Both the position numbers and the translations under genes were made by a program. From the NCBI RefSeq assembly GCF_036884655.1, contig NC_088359.1:18356501-18420500 (forward strand): a stretch of DNA of 64,000 nt, in the 5' to 3' direction. Shown in pieces: positions 23,206 to 33,927 of the stretch; within the stretch, counting starts at the first letter, position 1, and each line of letters opens with the position of its first letter. Below the pieces are notes generated by a model. It had not been told where the DNA came from. It saw only the letters and a program-made list of their open reading frames with translations, and ran no database searches. This DNA comes from Musa acuminata AAA Group (Eukaryota > Streptophyta > Magnoliopsida > Zingiberales > Musaceae).

Positions 23206-26038
23206 AAAAGTGGGGGGTAGACAGCTTTCAGAAAGTCAGCTTCAGAGTTTTAATGATTACATAGATACTGTTGCATTGACTGATATGAAATCAGTGGGTA
23301 ATTGGCTCTCCTAGAGTAATCAAGGTGCTGCTAACAGAAAAATAATGGCTCGACTCGATAGATGTCTAATTAATCAAGAATGGTTAATTGTTTACCCTGA
23401 TTCACTTCTTGAGTATGATGCTCCATTGTTTTCTGATCATTCTTTAATGTACATACACGCAGATAAAGCAACACCAAAAGGCAATAAACCGTTTAGAATT
23501 TTCAACATGTGGAGTACTCATCCTCAGTTCCTTGATGTTATCAGATCAGCTTGGAATGTTAATGTGCATGGATCCCCCCTTACATCTTATGTCAAAAACT
23601 CAAAGCCTGCAAAGCAGCACTTAAGGAGTGGAATACAAATAACTTTGGCAATATTACCACCCGAGTTCGATTTTGCAGAAAGGAACTAATAGCAATGTAA
23701 CATGAGATGAAACTTCAGCCCCATGATGAGAATCTTATCGAAAAAGAGATAGAAGCTAGAAATAACTTCATGCAAGCCTTAAAGCAGTAGGAAAGTTTTA
23801 CAAAACAGAAGTCTCGATAGCATTGGCTTACTTTAGGGGATTCCAATACTAAGTTTTTTTATGCTTCCATTGCTACTCGAAGAGCCGTTAACCACATCAG
23901 GAAATGCAGAGAAAAAGATAGCAATCTTATTGAGAATTTAGATGAGGTTAAAGCATACACTGAGAAAAATTTTTATTCCTTATTCAACCAAGCGGGGCAA
24001 CCTAATAATATTCATGTAGGGCCAACTAGAAAGCTTGATTCGAGTGCCAATTCTATCCTCAATGCCCCAATTACAGATGACGAAATAGTAAGAGTTGTCT
24101 TTAAGTCACCAAAGCACAAAAGCCCTGGTCCATACGGATTTCCTGCTGAATTTTACCAAATTACATGGTCTATTATTGGTAATGATGTGATTAAAGCTTG
24201 CCAACATTTTTTCTCTTTAGGTCATATTCTTAGAGAGATGAATTGCACTTTTATTTCTTTAATTCCCAAGAATGCAAGGGCTGATTCACTAGAGAACTAT
24301 CGACCCATATCTTTATGCAACTTTATTTACAAGATCATCTCCAAACTGTTAGCAGATAGATTGCAAAAGGTAATACACAAGATAATCAGTCCAAATCAGG
24401 CTGCTTTCATCAAAGGGAGAAGTATACATCATAATATTCTGCTTGCTAATGACTTGGTCATGGATCTGCACTCAAAAGCAAAAGGGACAAAAATCTATTT
24501 TCAAGCTGATCTACGAAAAGCCTATGACTAAGTTAATCGGAACTTTATCTATAAGATGCTCCACGGTATGAAATTCCCTCGGCAATGGGTTAATTGGATT
24601 CAATGTTGCTTAGAAATTCCATAGTTTTCAATACTCTTCAACGGCTCACCTATTGGTTTTTTTAGGAGCAAAAATGGCATCCGACAAGGCAATCCACTCT
24701 CTCCATATCTCTTTACAATTGCAATGGAAGGACTTAGCTATATGTTGGAATAAGCGGTCTCTGATGGCAGTATTAAGGTACCCCATGCTGGCCCTATTCA
24801 TATATCACATATAATCTTTGCAGATGATCTTCTTATCTTTCTTCAGAATGATTTAACTTTAGTAAGAAACCTGGCTACTATTCTGAATGATTTTAGTATA
24901 GTTTCTGGCCTTCAGTTAAATCATGCGAAACGTAAAGTCTACATGAGCCCTTGCATTGAGGACAAAAATGTTATTGCACATACCCTAGGGGTTAGTGAGG
25001 GAAATCTGCTAGTTACATATCTTGGTCTCCCACTCATATCCACTGGCATTCACAAAACCCACTGTCAGCCTATCTTGCAAAAAATAAAGAATAGAATTTC
25101 CTCGTGGAAAAATTGGCTTCTTTCAAAAGCAGGATGACTTGAACTCATCCGTTCGATGTTGTACTCTTACTCTATATATTGGTCTAATGCATTTCTTCTA
25201 CCTATTGTACTTCTCCAAGATATTAAACGATTATTAATAAATATATTTTTCTGGAATGGCATAAATGATAAGACAATGCATATGGTAAATTGGGACAGCA
25301 TCTACAAACCGAAAGATGAAGGGGGGCTGAACTTAAGAAAAACTAGAGATTGTAATAAAGCATGTTTGGTAAAGCAATTGTGGGACCTTTTGCAAAACAA
25401 ATGCTTCTTATGGTCACAATGGGTTTCTGCTAGGTATCTTCCAAAGGAATCAATTTGGGAAATTTCAACAAGAACATACCACTCTACAGCTTGGAAAGGA
25501 ATTTTAAAGGCAAGGAATTGGCTAATCAAACACATTTCTTATGCAATCTCTAATGGAACTAATACTAATATGTGGTATGATCCTTGGGTGAATGGGAAAA
25601 GTATATTTCAATTATATGGTGACAGAATACGAAAAGACCTTGGGGCTCCCAAAGATTAGAAGGTTTCCGAGTTCATTGCTAATGGTACCTGGTGTCTCCC
25701 TACTCCTATTTCTCCTGAAATGTTATCACTTTGGCCGACTATCACAGCTATTCTAATCAGAAACAACCCTTCAGATGTACTTATTTGGCTTCATGACAAT
25801 GGTAAATTTAGTGCCACATCCGCATGGAATCAAATTAGGCAAAGAAATAACAAGTGGCTCCCAAGCAGTTGGACATGGGATCGACCGGGATCATAGAGAC
25901 ATTCCTTATGTACATGGCAGACCCTTTTGAATACACTACCTACAATAGATAATATGAAAAGAAGAGGTATCCATCATGTTAACCGATGCTCCCTTTGCAT
26001 GCAACAAGAAGAAACTGTTGACCATCTCTATTTTGCTT
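23206..26038 (+). pseudogene. LINE C ORF2 second copy: endonuclease, RT, C-terminus
   Basis: Restarts mid-endonuclease (GTGGGGGGTAGACAG). The frame 23345-23689 carries the SDHSLM motif. RT frame 24187-24531 has NYRPISLCNFIYKIISK and QAAFIKGRSIHHN. FADD lies near 24820. The 167-codon frame 25156-25659 is the longest C-terminal stretch. Stops are frequent (for example 24531, 24750, 25137, 25659). Confidence 0.8.
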
Positions 26039-27805
26039 TGTTGAATCTCGGATTTTGATGATGAAGTCAATTGTCATTTGTTATCTAATCTATATGTTGA
26101 GATAAGTGTGTAGGATTAACCATGATGAAAGTAAGATATGCAGCAGGAGTTACGCCGGAGTCAAGACAATGATCACGTTGGGAGTTCGAGAGTTCGACGA
26201 AAGTTCGAACAGTCGTCGGAGGTTCTGCAGGAACAATCCGAGAAGTCCATGAGCTTGCCAAAGAAGCTCGTCGGAACTCGCCAAGTGGATCATCGCAAGT
26301 CTAGGAGTTTGCCGGAAGTCCGCAGGAGCATCATCGAGGGTTCATCGGATGATCGATGGAAGTTCGTCGGAAGCCCGCCGGAAGAAGCGATTGACGCATC
26401 GGAGCAAGATTGCAGTAAATGTCTTAGGAAATATCATAGTTAGCACAATGATTAAGTTGGAAATGGGAGGTGATCCCATTAACTTAATCTTGGGACAATT
26501 GGGCCTTTGAAAAACCCAAATTGGGCAGAATGGATCAACCCATTCGGACCCTGATTTCTGCCAGGCGGTTGAACCGCCGAAGCCAGGAGGTGGCAACGCC
26601 TGGGCTAAGTCTCCGAGCGAGACTGTGCGGTGCAACCACCCAAGCCAAGAGGTGGCATCGCCTGGGCTCAGTCTCCGAGCGAGACTGGGCGGTGCAACCT
26701 CCCCTGACAAGAGGTGGCACCGCTTGAGCTCGGTCTTCGAGCTCTAGCAGGAGGTGAAACCGCCTCAGTCAGGCGGTGGCACCGCCTGAGCTCGGTCTTC
26801 GAGCTCTGACAGGAGGGGGAACCGCCCCTGACAGAGGTGGCACCGCCTAGAGGCTCAGTCTTCAAGCTCTGCCAAGGGGTGCAACCGCTCCAGTCAGGAG
26901 GTGCAACCGCCAGATCCTGGAATTCCGGGAATTGACAGTTTTGAGCTCCAAATTCAAACTGGGTTGGGGCCTATAAATACCCCACCCATTCAGCACTGAA
27001 AGGGCACTGAACATACACCGAAATCTTGATCTTGTTCTGTGATTTTTAGAGCTCAAAATTGTTGTATAGGCCAAAAGTTCTTCTCCCTCTTTTCTTCCAA
27101 GTTCTGAGCTTTAAAGAGAGGAGAGAAAATTCTGTAAGGGTTGTCTCCTTAGCCCGTCAAAAGGAGTGAAACTGTAAAAGGGTGGTTGGCCTTCGCCTAT
27201 TGAAGGAAGGCCTCTAGTTGACGTCGGTGACCTCGTCGGTGGAGGAAGCCAAAAGTGGAGTAGGCCAAGATTGACCGAACCACTCTAAATCTCGGTTTGC
27301 ATTTACTTTGAGCATCTTATCTTTACTGCAAACCTCCTCAATAGCTTACTGCCTTCTGTGTTTTTATGAACATGTTTCAAAGTTCAATGCTCTCTGAATC
27401 GGCGTTTAGATGCAAATCAGTTTTATCGTACGAACATCATATTTCAGTTTGCGCTTACGTTCTGATTTCCATCATAACTTCAAACTGCCTTTATATCTTT
27501 GTTTTAACTGCATCTCGCTTCATCTCAAGTTAAAGTGGTTTACGAATCGGCTTTCATTCCGAAATCGATTTTATCGTACGAACGTCGTATTTCAGTTTGC
27601 GCTTATATTCTGATTTTCATCATAACTACAAACTGCCTTCATAGATTGACTTTAATATCATCTCGCTTGATCTTCAGTTAAAGTAATCTTAGAATTGTCT
27701 TTCACACCGAAATCGCTTTTATCGTTAGAACGTTTTTTATCGTCGAAAGATTTCCGCTGCACTAATTCACCCCCCCCCCCCCTCTTAGTGCTCTTAATCC
27801 TAACA
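26039..27805 (+). mobile_element. Solo LTR of a SIRE-type copia element
   Basis: 1,767 bp from TGTTGAATCTCGG to CCTAACA, flanked by TGCTT (26034-26038 and 27806-27810); LINE C resumes exactly after it. TATAAATA lies at 26972-26979, preceded by a GC-rich dyad array at 26566-26910. The U5 side has a ~150-bp near-repeat (27405 and 27545, each with TTTTATCGTACGAACRTC) and a run of C at 27769-27782. It is formed when two LTRs recombine and lose the interior. Confidence 0.93.
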
Positions 27806-28244
27806 TGCTTGTGACTATACTAAATGGATATGGAAAGAGAGTCTCCAGCAATTCGAACTCAATAGAATGCCGCAACCAAACTTGCATCAAGAATTAGCTG
27901 ACCTCATGCAATGTTTTTTAAGAAAAGGGCCTCTTACACAATTGACAAAGGTTATATTCAGATGCGCTATTTGGTGGATGTGGAAGGAAAGATGTAGCAG
28001 AATCTTTGAGTGTCAACACACAAACAATGCTTAGCCCTTGACAGAGATTATTAAAGACTCAAGATCATGTATGGAGAACGATCTTAAAATGGAGCACCTT
28101 ACACAGAGAGAAAAAGATATTTTTATCAAATTCAATTTTGTATTAGCTAAAGATCTTGGGCATGATGTCAAAAGCTATACCCATAGGAAATCTTGGCATA
28201 TCTGGACTTTAAATTTTATTTGTTGGCCATAGTTAAGGGTTATA
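27806..28244 (+). pseudogene. LINE C 3' end (zinc region to 3' UTR)
   Basis: Continues the C-terminal CDYTKWIW segment directly after the solo LTR and runs through FRCAIWWMWKER. The frame ends near 28145, followed by a short 3' UTR similar to 57430-57520. No poly(A) is visible before gypsy sequence starts at about 28245. Confidence 0.75.
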
Positions 28245-29894
28245 GAACGATGAAATAGAAAGGATTTTAAAAGAGATGCTTGAAACAGGAGTTATTCGGC
28301 CAAGTTGCAACCTTTACTTTTCATCGGTGCTACTTGTACACAAGAAGGACGGAACATGGCGAATATGCGTTGATTACCGAGCTCTCAATGGCATAACCAT
28401 CAAGAACAAATACCTTATTCCAATAGCAGATGAATTGCTAGATGAAAGGGAGCACAAATCTTCACAAAGCTGGACCTTCGATCCGGGTATTATCAAATAC
28501 GAGTGTATGAAGAAGTCATACCGAAAATCGCCTTTCGAACACACAACGGCCACTACGAATTTTTGCTTTCTTCAAAAAAAGGTGAAATATCTTGGGCATA
28601 TCATATCAGAGAAAGGTATGACGGTGGACCCCATCAAAATTGAAGCAATGAAAAACTGGCCTACCCCGAGGAACATAAAATTGCTACATGGCTTTTTGGG
28701 TTTAACAGGCTACTACCGTAAGTTCGTGAAAAACTATGGAAAGATCAGTGCACCACTTACTTCCTTACCAGAAAAAGATGTCTTCCAATGGTCGGACAGA
28801 GCTTCCACTGCCTTCGACAAACTTAAGGCAGCCATAAAGACGACGTCGGTGCTAGCGCTACCAGATTTCAACCGACCCTTCATCATTAAGGCCGATGCAT
28901 CTGGAGACAGATTGGGAGACGTTCTCATGCAAGATGATCGACCACTCACATACATTAGCAAGACATTGTCTCCCCCCTATCAAAACATGTTAACATATGA
29001 TAAGGAGATGCTCGCCACTGTGCACGCAACAACGAGGTGGAGATCGTACTTGATCAGGCGATACTTTCAAATCAAGACCGACCATAAACGCCTAAAATAT
29101 CTCTTGGAGCAGAAGATATCTTCCCCCGAGCAGGAAAAATGGGTAACAAAACTTCTTGGATTTGATTATGAAATAACTTACAAAAGGTGGAAAGAGAATG
29201 TTGTTGCAGATGCGCTTTCGCAGCTACTTGAGCAAGCTGAATTTTCGGTCATTTTACTTCCAATCAGCGACTTCCTTGAGGATATTAAGATGGAATGGCA
29301 GTAAGATTCGGAGACCAGTAAGATCAAAAAAAAAAAAATAGAGGAAGCACCAAGCTCCGTGGCTCATTACAATCGGGACTCAAAAGAATTATGCTATAAG
29401 GGACGCATTGTGCTTGTGACAAATTCTACTTGCATCTTCAAGAGCAGATTTTGGACAAGGTTATTCCATCTGCATGGTACTAAATTGAAATGGAGTATGA
29501 TATATCACCCACAAACCAATAGTCAGACGAAAGTTTTAAATAGGTGCTTAGAGACAGCCCAAAGCCACCCACCAAATATGACTACCCAAAGAGAACTCCA
29601 AACACAGCCAAGTGCCATTATTGATCGACGGATCGTGACTGAACGACGACGACCCACTAATGAAGTGCTAATACAGTGGGCGAACCTACCAATAGAAGAT
29701 GCCACTTGGGAGAACTATGACGACTTGAAGATCAAATTCCCAGAATTCACGAATCATCAGCCTCGAGTACAAGGCTGATTTGAAGAGGGGCGGGTCTATT
29801 AGGACTCTAGCTTGGAGAGTCCTAATTGAGAGGGACATTCATGTAAAACTATTAGGACTCTAGCTAGGAGAGTCCTAATTGAGAGGAACATTGG
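28245..29894 (+). mobile_element. Internally deleted gypsy copy, plus strand
   Basis: 5'-truncated in RT ([19 protein letters not shown]), continuing through RNase H, a remnant of integrase and the chromodomain, then a purine tract and 98 bp of 3' LTR (29797-29894). The RT catalytic core and most of integrase are missing, at the same junctions as in E2 (30653-32649), which lies in the opposite orientation. Confidence 0.85.
28276..29778 (+). pseudogene. pol: Deleted gypsy pol: RT remnant, RNase H, chromodomain
   Basis: Frame 28276-29304: RT start to [13 protein letters not shown], then about 45 codons read out of frame ([14 protein letters not shown]), whose alternate frame encodes the RT motif [10 protein letters not shown]. 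It rejoins the normal frame at [14 protein letters not shown]; the YxDD region between is gone. RNase H follows (KADASGDRLGDVL, TDHKRLKYLLEQK, ENVVADALSQL). TAA at 29302 and a poly-A frame break separate it from 29359-29778, which joins NSTC to IFKSRFW (integrase core lost) and RCLET to AQSHPP, then the chromodomain EVLIQWANLPIEDATWENY. Confidence 0.85.
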
Positions 29895-30214
29895 TAGAAC
29901 CCTTGCAGATTCTAAACTTGGGGTTGATCTCTTTAGGGGATCGGCCTCCTTCGAACTCTATAGGGGTTCCTCCGTCCAAGTTGCTGCTCAAAGGCTGCAG
30001 AAAAGATTCATCTATTGCTTATCAAACGAGAAGGAATACATGACTATTTATAGGACTTCTAAACCCTAACTCCTAATAGGACTCCTACTTAAAACTCTTA
30101 CTTCTAACCAACTCCTAATATGACTCCTACTCAAGACTCCTGTTCCCTTACAACTCCTAATTCTTCTCTAAGAAAAAACCTCTTACATGAATGTCCCTCT
30201 CAATTAGGACTCTC
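29797..30214. repeat. Two truncated gypsy LTRs in tail-to-tail arrangement
   Basis: 29797-29894 is the beginning of a plus-strand LTR: two terminal units, each TATTAGGACTCTAGC, with the usual TG start mutated to TA. 29895-30214 is a minus-strand LTR lacking its first three bases and its distal array. The next complete LTR starts at 30215. Confidence 0.8.
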
Positions 30215-30652
30215 TGTTAGAACCCTTGCAGATTCTAAACTTGGGGTTGATCTCTTTAGAGGATCGGCCTCCTTGGAACTCTATAGGGGTTCCTCCCTCC
30301 AAGTTGCTGCTCAAAGGCTGCAGAAAAGATTCATCTATTGCTTATCAAAAGAGAAGGAATACATGGCTATTTATAGGGCTTCTAAACCCTAACTCCTAAT
30401 AGGACTCCTACTTAAGATTCTTACTTCTAACCAACTCATAATAAGACTCCTACTCAAGACTCCTATTCCCTTACAACTCCTAATTCTTCTCTAAGAAAAA
30501 ACCTCCTACATGAATGCCCCTCTCAATTAGGACACTCCTAGCTAGAGTCCTAACAGAATGTCCCTCTCAATTAGGACTCTCCTAGCTAGAGTCCTAACAT
30601 TTTTACATGAATGTCCCTCTCAATTAGGACTCTCCAAGCTAGAGTCCTAACA
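30215..30652 (-). repeat. 3' LTR of gypsy E2
   Basis: 438 bp, TGTTAGAACCC to CCTAACA. It has the sub-family variant TTTTTACATGAATG between terminal units, also seen in the LTR at 44505 and at 29797. Confidence 0.88.
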
Positions 30653-30664
30653 GACCCGCCTTCT

Positions 30665-32649
30665 TCAAATCAGCCTTATCCTCGAGGCTAATGATTCATT
30701 AATTCTGGGAATTTGATCTTCAAGTCGTCATAGTTCTCCCAAGTGACATCTTCTATTGGTAGGTTCGCCCACTATATTAGCACTTCATTAGTGGGTCGTC
30801 GTCATCGAGTCACGATCCGCCGATCAATAATGGCACTTAGCTGGGTCTGGAGTTCTCTTTGGGTAGTCATATTTGGTGGGTGGCTTTGGGCTATCTCCAA
30901 GCACCTATTTATAACTTCCGGTTGGCTGTTGGTTTGTGGGTGATATGTCGTACTCCTTTTCAATTTAGTACCCTGTATATGGAATAACTTTGTCCAAAAT
31001 CTTCTTTTGAAGATGCAAGTAGAATTTGTCACAAGCACAATGCGTCCCTTATAGTGTAATTCTTTTGAGTCCCAATTGTAATGAGCCATGGGGCTTGGTA
31101 CATTCTCCAATTTTTTTATAATCTTACTAGTATCTGAATCTTCCTGCCATTCCATCTTAATATCCTCAAGGAAGTCGCTAGTCGGAAGTGAAACGGCCGA
31201 AACTTCAACTTGCTCGGGTAGTTGCGAAATCGCATCTGCAAGAACATTCTCTTTCCCCTTTTTGTAAGTTATTTCAAAATCAAATCCAAGAAGTTTTGTT
31301 ACCCATTTTTGCTGCTCAGGGGATGGTATCTTTCGACCCAAAAAGTACTTGAGGCTTTTATGGTCGGTTTTATTTTGAAATCGTCGATCAATCAAGTAGG
31401 GTCTCCACCTCGTTGCTGCGCGCACAATGGCGAGCATCTCCTTATCATATGTTGACTTATTTTGATGGGAGGGAGATAATTCATTGCTAGTGTATACGAG
31501 TGGTCGACCATCTTGCATGAGAATGGCTCCAATTCTGACTCCAGATGCGTCGGCCTCAATAATGAAGGGTCGGTTAAAATCTGGTAGTGTTAGCACCGGC
31601 GTCGTCGTCATGGCTGCCTTAAGTTTGTCGAAGGCAGCGGAGGCTCTGTCCGACCATTGGAAGACATCTTTTTTCAGTAAGGAAGTAAGTGGTGCACTGA
31701 TCTCGCCATAGTTTTTCATGAACTTGCAGTAGTAGCCTGTTAAACCCAGAAAGCCATGTAGCAATTTTACGTTCCTCGGGGTAGGCCAGTTTTGCATTGC
31801 TTCAATTTTGAAGGGGTCCACTGTCACACCTTCCTCTGATATGATATGCCCAAGATATTCCACCTTCTGTTGAAGAAAGCAAAAATTTGTAATGGTTGTT
31901 GTGTGTTCAAAAGGTGGTTTTCGGTATGTCTTCTTCGCACACTCATATTTGATGATACCCGGATCAAAGGTCCAGCTTTGTAAAGATTTGTGCTCCCTTT
32001 CATCTAGTAATTCATATGTTATTGGAATAAGGTATTTGTCCTTGGTGGTTATGCCATTGAGAGCTCGGTAATCAACGAATATTCGCCATGTTCCGTCCTT
32101 CTTGCGTACAAGTAGCACCGGTGAAGAATAGAGGTTGCAACTTGGCCAAATAACTCCTGTTTTGAGCATTTCTTTTACAATCCTTTCTTTTTCATCCTTC
32201 TGGAGATATAGATATTGATATGGCCGAGTATTTGCTGGAGGTTTGCCTGAAAGAATCATTATATAATGATCATGCCGACGGGTAAGAGGTAGGTTGCGTA
32301 GTTCATCAAATATATCTGAAAATTCAGCAAGCAAAGGAAGTAGATTTGGATCTTCCAATTTTGTTGGCTCTCCCTTAGTTTGCTGCTCAAGTTGTACCAA
32401 AAAACTACTGCATGCTTTATGCAAAACCTTCTTCATTTGTTGTGTGCAAATCATCGTTACGTCGCCCCCACGTTTCCCGTGCAGTATCACCTATTTCTCC
32501 TTACTGTAAAATTTCATAATTAGTTTCATAAAATTCCAAGAAAAATCACCTAATGTTGTCAACCATTTAATTCTGAGCATGGCCTCATGATCATCAAGAG
32601 GGAGAAGGAAGAAATCTGCAATTATCTCTTGGTCCTACAGCAATAGTTT
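30665..32649 (-). pseudogene. pol: gypsy E2 deleted pol with 562-codon frame
   Basis: The frame 32490-30802 is open for 562 codons on the minus strand: protease tail, RT N-terminal part to [13 protein letters not shown], an out-of-frame RT segment ([14 protein letters not shown]), RT connection from [14 protein letters not shown], RNase H (EADASGVRIGAIL, TDHKSLKYFLGRK), a linker, then NSTC joined to IFKRRFW and RCLE joined to AQSHPP, ending just inside the chromodomain (AIIDRRIVTR). The rest of the chromodomain (30665-30801) is in another frame. No YxDD and no complete integrase D-D-E are left, so no RT or integrase activity is expected. TAG lies just upstream at about 32491. Confidence 0.85.
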
Positions 32650-33875
32650 TGTTGAATCTCGGATTTTGATGATATAATCAATTGATGGGTTAATTGATCT
32701 AATCCATATTATTGAGTTAAGTGTGCAGGATTAACTATTATAACCAGAAAACATAAAGCAAGGATACCGGAGTCGAGCTCGATGGACGTTTAAGAGACCG
32801 AAGAATCATCGGAGATGCTGCCGGAACCAACCGAGAAGAAATCGGGAACGTGTCAGAAGTTCGCCGAAGAAATCGTCGGAGGCTCGCGGAGATCACCGAG
32901 AAGGCTCGGCTACTCGTTAAAGTCATCACAAAGATTGGGAGCTTGCAGGGAGTCCGTCGGAAGAAGTTCGTCGAAAAGCTCGCCGGAACAAGACTCGACG
33001 TTCGCGGTTAAAAAACTTGCTTAGGATGTTTTTTTTGTGATATGTAGTTCACCTATAATTAGGATTAGGATTAAGAGATAATTCTATATCCTGGTTAGGG
33101 GCCAACTGGGCCCAAAGTCAGATTTGGTTTGGGCTAAAATTAAGCCAAACAAATGAATTGGAGAGCTAGGCGGTGGCACCGCCTGGCTGGGCGGTGAAAC
33201 CGCCCAGCACCCGAGTGCTGGGCGGTGACACCTCTTGGCTGGGCGGTTGCACCGTCCAGCACCCGAGCGCTGGGCGGTGGCACCGCCTGGCTGGGCGGTG
33301 GCACCTCCAGCACCGGGAACCCTAAGAGAATTCAAATTTTGGAGCCCAAAATTTGAATCCTCTTGAGGCTTATTAATACCCCTCAAATCTCAGTTGAGGT
33401 TACAACTTTTGAGAAGCATTTTGATTGAGAGAAAAGTCTTAGAAAGTCTTAGCAAGTCTTGTTTTCAATTTGCTAGAGAGTTCTCCTCCTTCTTTCTTAT
33501 TGAAAATTTGTAAGAGGTTGAGCTGCTTGTAAAAGGTTGTAAGAGGGGTGTTTACCCTTCCATTTCAAGAGACTTGCTAGTGGAAGGTGGGAGCCTCATT
33601 GAAGAGGGGCCTCGCAAGTGGAGTAGGTCATTTGACCGAACCACTCTAAAAATCGGCGTAATCTCTGGTTTGCATTTTATTATTGTCATTTACATTACTG
33701 CAAATCTTCTTACTGCTTTAGTTCCTTATTACCCTTGCTGCGCAACTTTAAGAATACGCTTTCAAGTTAAACTTTTCAAGTTCCGTTCTTATCGTACGAA
33801 AGATCTTGTTAAAATCGAAGTTTTAATCCGCTGCACTAATTCACCCCCCCCTCTAGTGCCGCTCCGATCCTAACA
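32650..33875 (+). repeat. 5' LTR of the SIRE-type element
   Basis: 1,226 bp, TGTTGAATCTCGG to CCTAACA. The GC dyad array lies at 33168-33320. The TATA-box position reads TATTAATA (33371-33378), where the 3' LTR has TATAAATA. A C-run with TAGTGCCGCTCCG lies near the end. Confidence 0.93.
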
Positions 33876-33877
33876 AG

Positions 33878-33889
33878 TGGTATCAGAGC
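33878..33889 (+). promoter_or_regulatory. Primer-binding site of the SIRE-type element
   Basis: TGGTATCAGAGC, two bases after the 5' LTR, complementary to the initiator-Met tRNA 3' end. Confidence 0.93.
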
Positions 33890-33927
33890 AAGGTTATCTC
33901 TCATATTTGGTTTAATACCCAAGAGAG

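Larger units (their letters stand above)
20584..28244 (+). mobile_element. LINE copy C, rearranged, with a solo LTR inside
   Basis: 5'-truncated LINE starting in ORF1 (ATTCCGACTCGCAAGG). Segments in order: ORF1 tail and endonuclease (20584-21840), C-terminal piece (21860-22170), RT to C-term (22190-23205), endonuclease again (23206-24100), RT (24100-25130), C-term (25156-26038), then after a solo LTR the zinc region and 3' end (27806-28244). The duplicated segments share private mutations, so they are internal duplications rather than separate LINE insertions. Confidence 0.8.

Noticed and set aside
26342..26865. Pro/Ala/Ser-rich frames across the SIRE GC arrays
   Set aside because: They are by-products of the dyad repeats in LTRs and are not conserved in frame between copies.
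33168..33320. GC dyads as bacterial-type terminators
   Set aside because: The setting is a plant LTR, upstream of a TATA box. No T-run follows.
33878..33889. TGGTATCAGAGC motifs as parts of tRNA genes
   Set aside because: Each sits two bases from an LTR and lacks the rest of a tRNA cloverleaf, so they are primer-binding sites.
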